DNA of 64,000 nucleotides from assembly GCF_002157505.1 (NCBI RefSeq), contig NZ_NFSC01000027.1:248001-312000 (forward strand), in the 5' to 3' direction. Positions 61,468 to 64,000 of the stretch are shown in pieces; positions within the stretch are counted from its first letter, which is position 1, and each line of letters opens with the position of its first letter. The notes under the pieces are model-generated. The model was not told the origin of the DNA, made no database searches, and saw only the letters and a list, made by a program, of their open reading frames with translations. A program made the position numbers and the translations under genes. This DNA comes from Arthrobacter agilis (lineage in GTDB: Bacteria; Actinomycetota; Actinomycetes; Actinomycetales; Micrococcaceae).

Positions 61468-61716
61468 GTGAGCACGCATCACGGCCACGACGGGGACGAG
61501 GGCGGCCTGTCGCAGGCAGCCGACAGCTTCGCCGAGAACCTCGGCGACCAGGTGCCCGACGGCATCGACAACGGACCGACCGACGACGCGGACGAGCCCG
61601 CCGACGGCCGTACCAGGACGCACGCGAGCATCAGCGAGGGCATGAACGCGAACGACGACGACGAGCCGCCCGCCGTGCTCGGCGGCTCCGACGGGGATTC
61701 CCGCAGGTCGTCCTGA
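61468..61716 (+). CDS. Small acidic hypothetical protein
   Basis: An 82-residue protein rich in Asp, Gly and Glu with no hydrophobic core (GIDNGPTDDADEPADGRTRT; MNANDDDEPP), so probably disordered. GGAAGGAG before the GTG at 61468 is a good ribosome-binding site, which supports translation. The function is unknown. It precedes cstA by 158 bp, where GTGTG-CAT-CACAC (61842-61854) forms an inverted repeat close to the cstA start. Confidence 0.6.
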   Translation: MSTHHGHDGDEGGLSQAADSFAENLGDQVPDGIDNGPTDDADEPADGRTRTHASISEGMNANDDDEPPAVLGGSDGDSRRSS

Positions 61717-61874
61717 CCGACGTGTTGATAGACCCAGCCGCGGGGCGCCGGGCCACTTGCCGCAGGGGCGGGTGCGTTCGGCGCATTCCGTTGCTCAGCA
61801 GGCTTGCCATGTGACGCAGCCCTCACTACGTTGCTACCTTCGTGTGCATCACACTCTCGCACTCGAGGAGCATC

Positions 61875-64000
61875 ATGAGTAAGAAGCAGAACGGATCCCA
61901 CCGGCACGCCGACGTGCTGGCGACGGATCCGGACCTGCCCGCGGTCGCCGTCGACCCGCAGCAGGCTGAAGCAGAAGACCGCCGGTGGACCCCGGCGAAG
62001 ATCGCACTGTGGGTAGGCGTCGCACTCCTGGGCGGGATCGCCTGGACCATCCTGGCCATCGTCCGGGGTGAGACGGTGAACGCCATCTGGTTCGTCTTCG
62101 CCGCCGTCTGCACCTACCTCATCGCCTACCGGTTCTACTCCAAGTTCATCGAGCGGAACCTCCTGAAGCCCGACGACCGGAGGGCGACCCCCGCCGAGTA
62201 CAAGGCCGACGGCAAGGACTACGCCGCAACGGACCGCCGCGTCCTGTTCGGCCACCACTTCGCCGCGATCGCCGGCGCAGGCCCCCTCGTGGGGCCCGTG
62301 CTCGCCGCGCAGATGGGCTACCTGCCCGGAACCCTCTGGATCATCATCGGCGTCATCTTCGCCGGGGCCGTCCAGGACTACCTCGTGATGTTCTTCTCCA
62401 TGCGCCGCGGCGGTCGCTCGCTCGGCCAGATGGCGCGCGAGGAGCTCGGCGTCATCGGCGGGACGGCGGCGCTGATCGCCACCCTCACGATCATGATCAT
62501 CATCGTCGCGATCCTCGCGCTCGTCGTCGTGAACGCCCTCGGCGAGAGCCCGTGGGGCGTCTTCTCCGTCTCGATGACCATCCCGATCGCCCTGTTCATG
62601 GGCGTCTACCTGCGCTACCTGCGTCCGGGCAGGGTCACCGAGGTCTCCCTCATCGGCTTCGTCCTGCTGCTGCTCGCCATCGTCGGCGGCGGCTGGATCG
62701 CGGAGACGGCCTGGGGCGCGGAGCTGTTCACGCTGGACCGCATCACCATCGCGTGGGGCATCATCATCTACGGCTTCATCGCCGCCATCCTGCCCGTCTG
62801 GCTCCTGCTCGCTCCGCGCGACTACCTCTCCACGTTCATGAAGATCGGCACGATCATCATGCTCGCCGTCGCGATCGTCATCACGCGCCCGGAGATCACC
62901 GTTCCCGCCATCACGCCCTATGCGACGTCCGGCGCGGGTCCCGTCGTCGCGGGTACCCTGTTCCCCTTCCTGTTCGTGACGATCGCCTGCGGAGCACTCT
63001 CGGGCTTCCACGCGCTGATCTCCTCGGGCACCACCCCGAAGATGATCGAGAAGGAACGCCAGACCCGCTTCATCGGCTACGGCGGCATGCTCATGGAATC
63101 CTTCGTGGCCATCATGGCGCTCGTCGCCGCCCTCTCGATCGACCGCGGCATCTACTTCGCCATGAACTCCTCCGCCGCTGCCACCGACGGCACCATCGAG
63201 GGGGCCGTGGCCTTCGTCAACGGGCTCGGCCTCACCGGCGTCAACCTCACCCAGGAAGCCCTCAGCACGATGGCGTCGAATGTCGGCGAGGAGTCCATCG
63301 TCTCCCGGACGGGTGGAGCACCCACCCTCGCCGTGGGGATCGCACAGATCATGCAGGGCGTCTTCGGCGGTTCCGGCATGATGGCTTTCTGGTACCACTT
63401 CGCCATCATGTTCGAGGCGCTGTTCATCCTCACGGCGGTCGACGCCGGAACCCGCGTCGCGCGCTTCATGCTGCAGGACAGCATCGGCAACCTCGTGCCG
63501 CGTTTCCGCGACACCTCCTGGCGCGCCGGGGCGTGGATCTGCACGGCGATCATGGTGGCCGGCTGGGGAGCGATCCTCATCATGGGCGTCACCGACCCGC
63601 TCGGCGGCATCAACACGCTCTTCCCGCTGTTCGGCATCGCGAACCAGCTGCTCGCGGCCATCGCGCTCGCGGTCTGCATGGCGATCTGCGCCAAGCGGGG
63701 CCTGTTCAAGTTCCTCTGGATTCCGGCCCTGCCGCTGGCCTTCGCCGCCGTGGTGACCATCACGGCGTCGTTCCTGAAGATCTTCTCGCCGGTCCCAGCC
63801 ATCGGCTATTGGGCGCAGCACACGGCCTTCAAGAATGCTCTGGCAGCAGGCGAGGAGAGTTTCGGCACTGCGAAGACCGTGCCCGCGATGGAGGCCGTGG
63901 TCCGCAACACCGCCATCCAGGGCACGCTGTCGATCATCTTCGTGGTCCTGTCGATCATCGTCATCGCGACGGCCATCCTCGCCACGATCAAGGCCTTCCG
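61875..64000 (+). CDS. cstA: Carbon starvation protein CstA, pyruvate/peptide transporter (3' end outside the window)
   Basis: The frame from ATG 61875 (GAGGAGCATC before it) stays open to the window edge, giving 708 residues so far. It has some 16 to 18 hydrophobic helices. FGHHFAAIAGAGPLVGPVLA and the loop SGTTPKMIEKERQTRFIGYG are CstA signatures, as is GGSGMMAFWYHFAIMFEAL. CstA proteins import pyruvate, and possibly peptides, under nutrient limitation. The polar N-terminal 40 residues are an actinobacterial extension. The gene is probably nearly complete, as typical members have 690-780 residues. Confidence 0.95.
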   Translation, partial: MSKKQNGSHRHADVLATDPDLPAVAVDPQQAEAEDRRWTPAKIALWVGVALLGGIAWTILAIVRGETVNAIWFVFAAVCTYLIAYRFYSKFIERNLLKPDDRRATPAEYKADGKDYAATDRRVLFGHHFAAIAGAGPLVGPVLAAQMGYLPGTLWIIIGVIFAGAVQDYLVMFFSMRRGGRSLGQMAREELGVIGGTAALIATLTIMIIIVAILALVVVNALGESPWGVFSVSMTIPIALFMGVYLRYLRPGRVTEVSLIGFVLLLLAIVGGGWIAETAWGAELFTLDRITIAWGIIIYGFIAAILPVWLLLAPRDYLSTFMKIGTIIMLAVAIVITRPEITVPAITPYATSGAGPVVAGTLFPFLFVTIACGALSGFHALISSGTTPKMIEKERQTRFIGYGGMLMESFVAIMALVAALSIDRGIYFAMNSSAAATDGTIEGAVAFVNGLGLTGVNLTQEALSTMASNVGEESIVSRTGGAPTLAVGIAQIMQGVFGGSGMMAFWYHFAIMFEALFILTAVDAGTRVARFMLQDSIGNLVPRFRDTSWRAGAWICTAIMVAGWGAILIMGVTDPLGGINTLFPLFGIANQLLAAIALAVCMAICAKRGLFKFLWIPALPLAFAAVVTITASFLKIFSPVPAIGYWAQHTAFKNALAAGEESFGTAKTVPAMEAVVRNTAIQGTLSIIFVVLSIIVIATAILATIKAF

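Noticed and set aside
61842-61854. GTGTG-CAT-CACAC before cstA as a CRP site
   Set aside because: The half-site spacing (3 bases) does not fit the N6 spacing of CRP/GlxR sites; kept only as an inverted repeat.
61479-63821. A 780-codon minus-strand open frame opposite cstA
   Set aside because: Asp/Gly/Arg/His-rich shadow frame; the plus strand encodes a clear CstA.
1-64000. CRISPR arrays, prophage, rRNA genes and secondary-metabolite synthases
   Set aside because: I looked for regular spacer-repeat arrays, phage structural genes, rRNA and modular synthases and saw none.

Overview
The window is about 64 kb of high-GC chromosome from an actinobacterium, most likely an Arthrobacter-like member of the Micrococcaceae. 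The evidence is the GC-rich codon use, frequent GTG starts, a GTP-type PEP carboxykinase, an actinobacterial-type ATP phosphofructokinase (G104/K124), a RecQ with an extra C-terminal phosphoribosyltransferase-like domain, PucR and FUSC proteins, and a close match to a CRP/GlxR site in front of pckG. This is inference from gene content; no 16S gene is present.

Layout. 0-2.8 kb: end of a glycosyltransferase gene, a class III cyclic-nucleotide phosphodiesterase and a CPBP membrane protease. 2.9-9.1 kb: an accessory, lower-GC stretch with four intact GNAT acetyltransferases, decayed genes (XRE regulator, a fifth GNAT, alpha/beta hydrolase, nucleotidyltransferase) and a run of small membrane or lipoprotein genes, ending at tRNA-Ser(CGA). 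9.4-21.9 kb: conserved chromosome with a PPOX protein, tadA, upp, an APC permease, a winged-helix regulator, SixA phosphatase, a flavoprotein disulfide reductase, tRNA-Arg(ACG), pckG, a phosphohexomutase and recQ.

21.9-43.4 kb is the most interesting region: a block of about 21.5 kb flanked by two inverted remnants of an IS5-family element, each next to CTAG. It holds four SIS-domain (FrlB/FraB-like) proteins, three PfkB kinases of the FrlD type, two LacI regulators and one GntR/UTRA regulator, a sugar-type ABC importer without its ATPase, an FAD-dependent oxidoreductase, mannose-6-phosphate isomerase, an MFS transporter, phosphofructokinase and two related HAD phosphatases. The order frlB - binding protein - two permeases - regulator - kinase resembles the Bacillus frl operon. 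I infer catabolism of fructosamine (Amadori-type) or related amino-sugar conjugates: import, phosphorylation by the PfkB kinase, cleavage by the SIS deglycase to a hexose 6-phosphate plus amine, then ManA and PfkA feed the sugar into glycolysis. Candidate operators are visible between both divergent gene pairs.

43.5-53.1 kb returns to conserved chromosome: tRNA-Ser(GCT), a prolyl-oligopeptidase family peptidase, a large FAD/NAD(P)-binding protein, a secreted 1511-residue nuclease/5'-nucleotidase and tRNA-Ser(TGA). 53.1-64 kb: a quinone oxidoreductase, then a locus resembling the lysine monooxygenase/aminovaleramidase (DavB/DavA) pair with an amino-acid permease and a PucR activator, then a FUSC membrane protein, a small acidic protein and the start of a carbon starvation (CstA) transporter that runs off the window.
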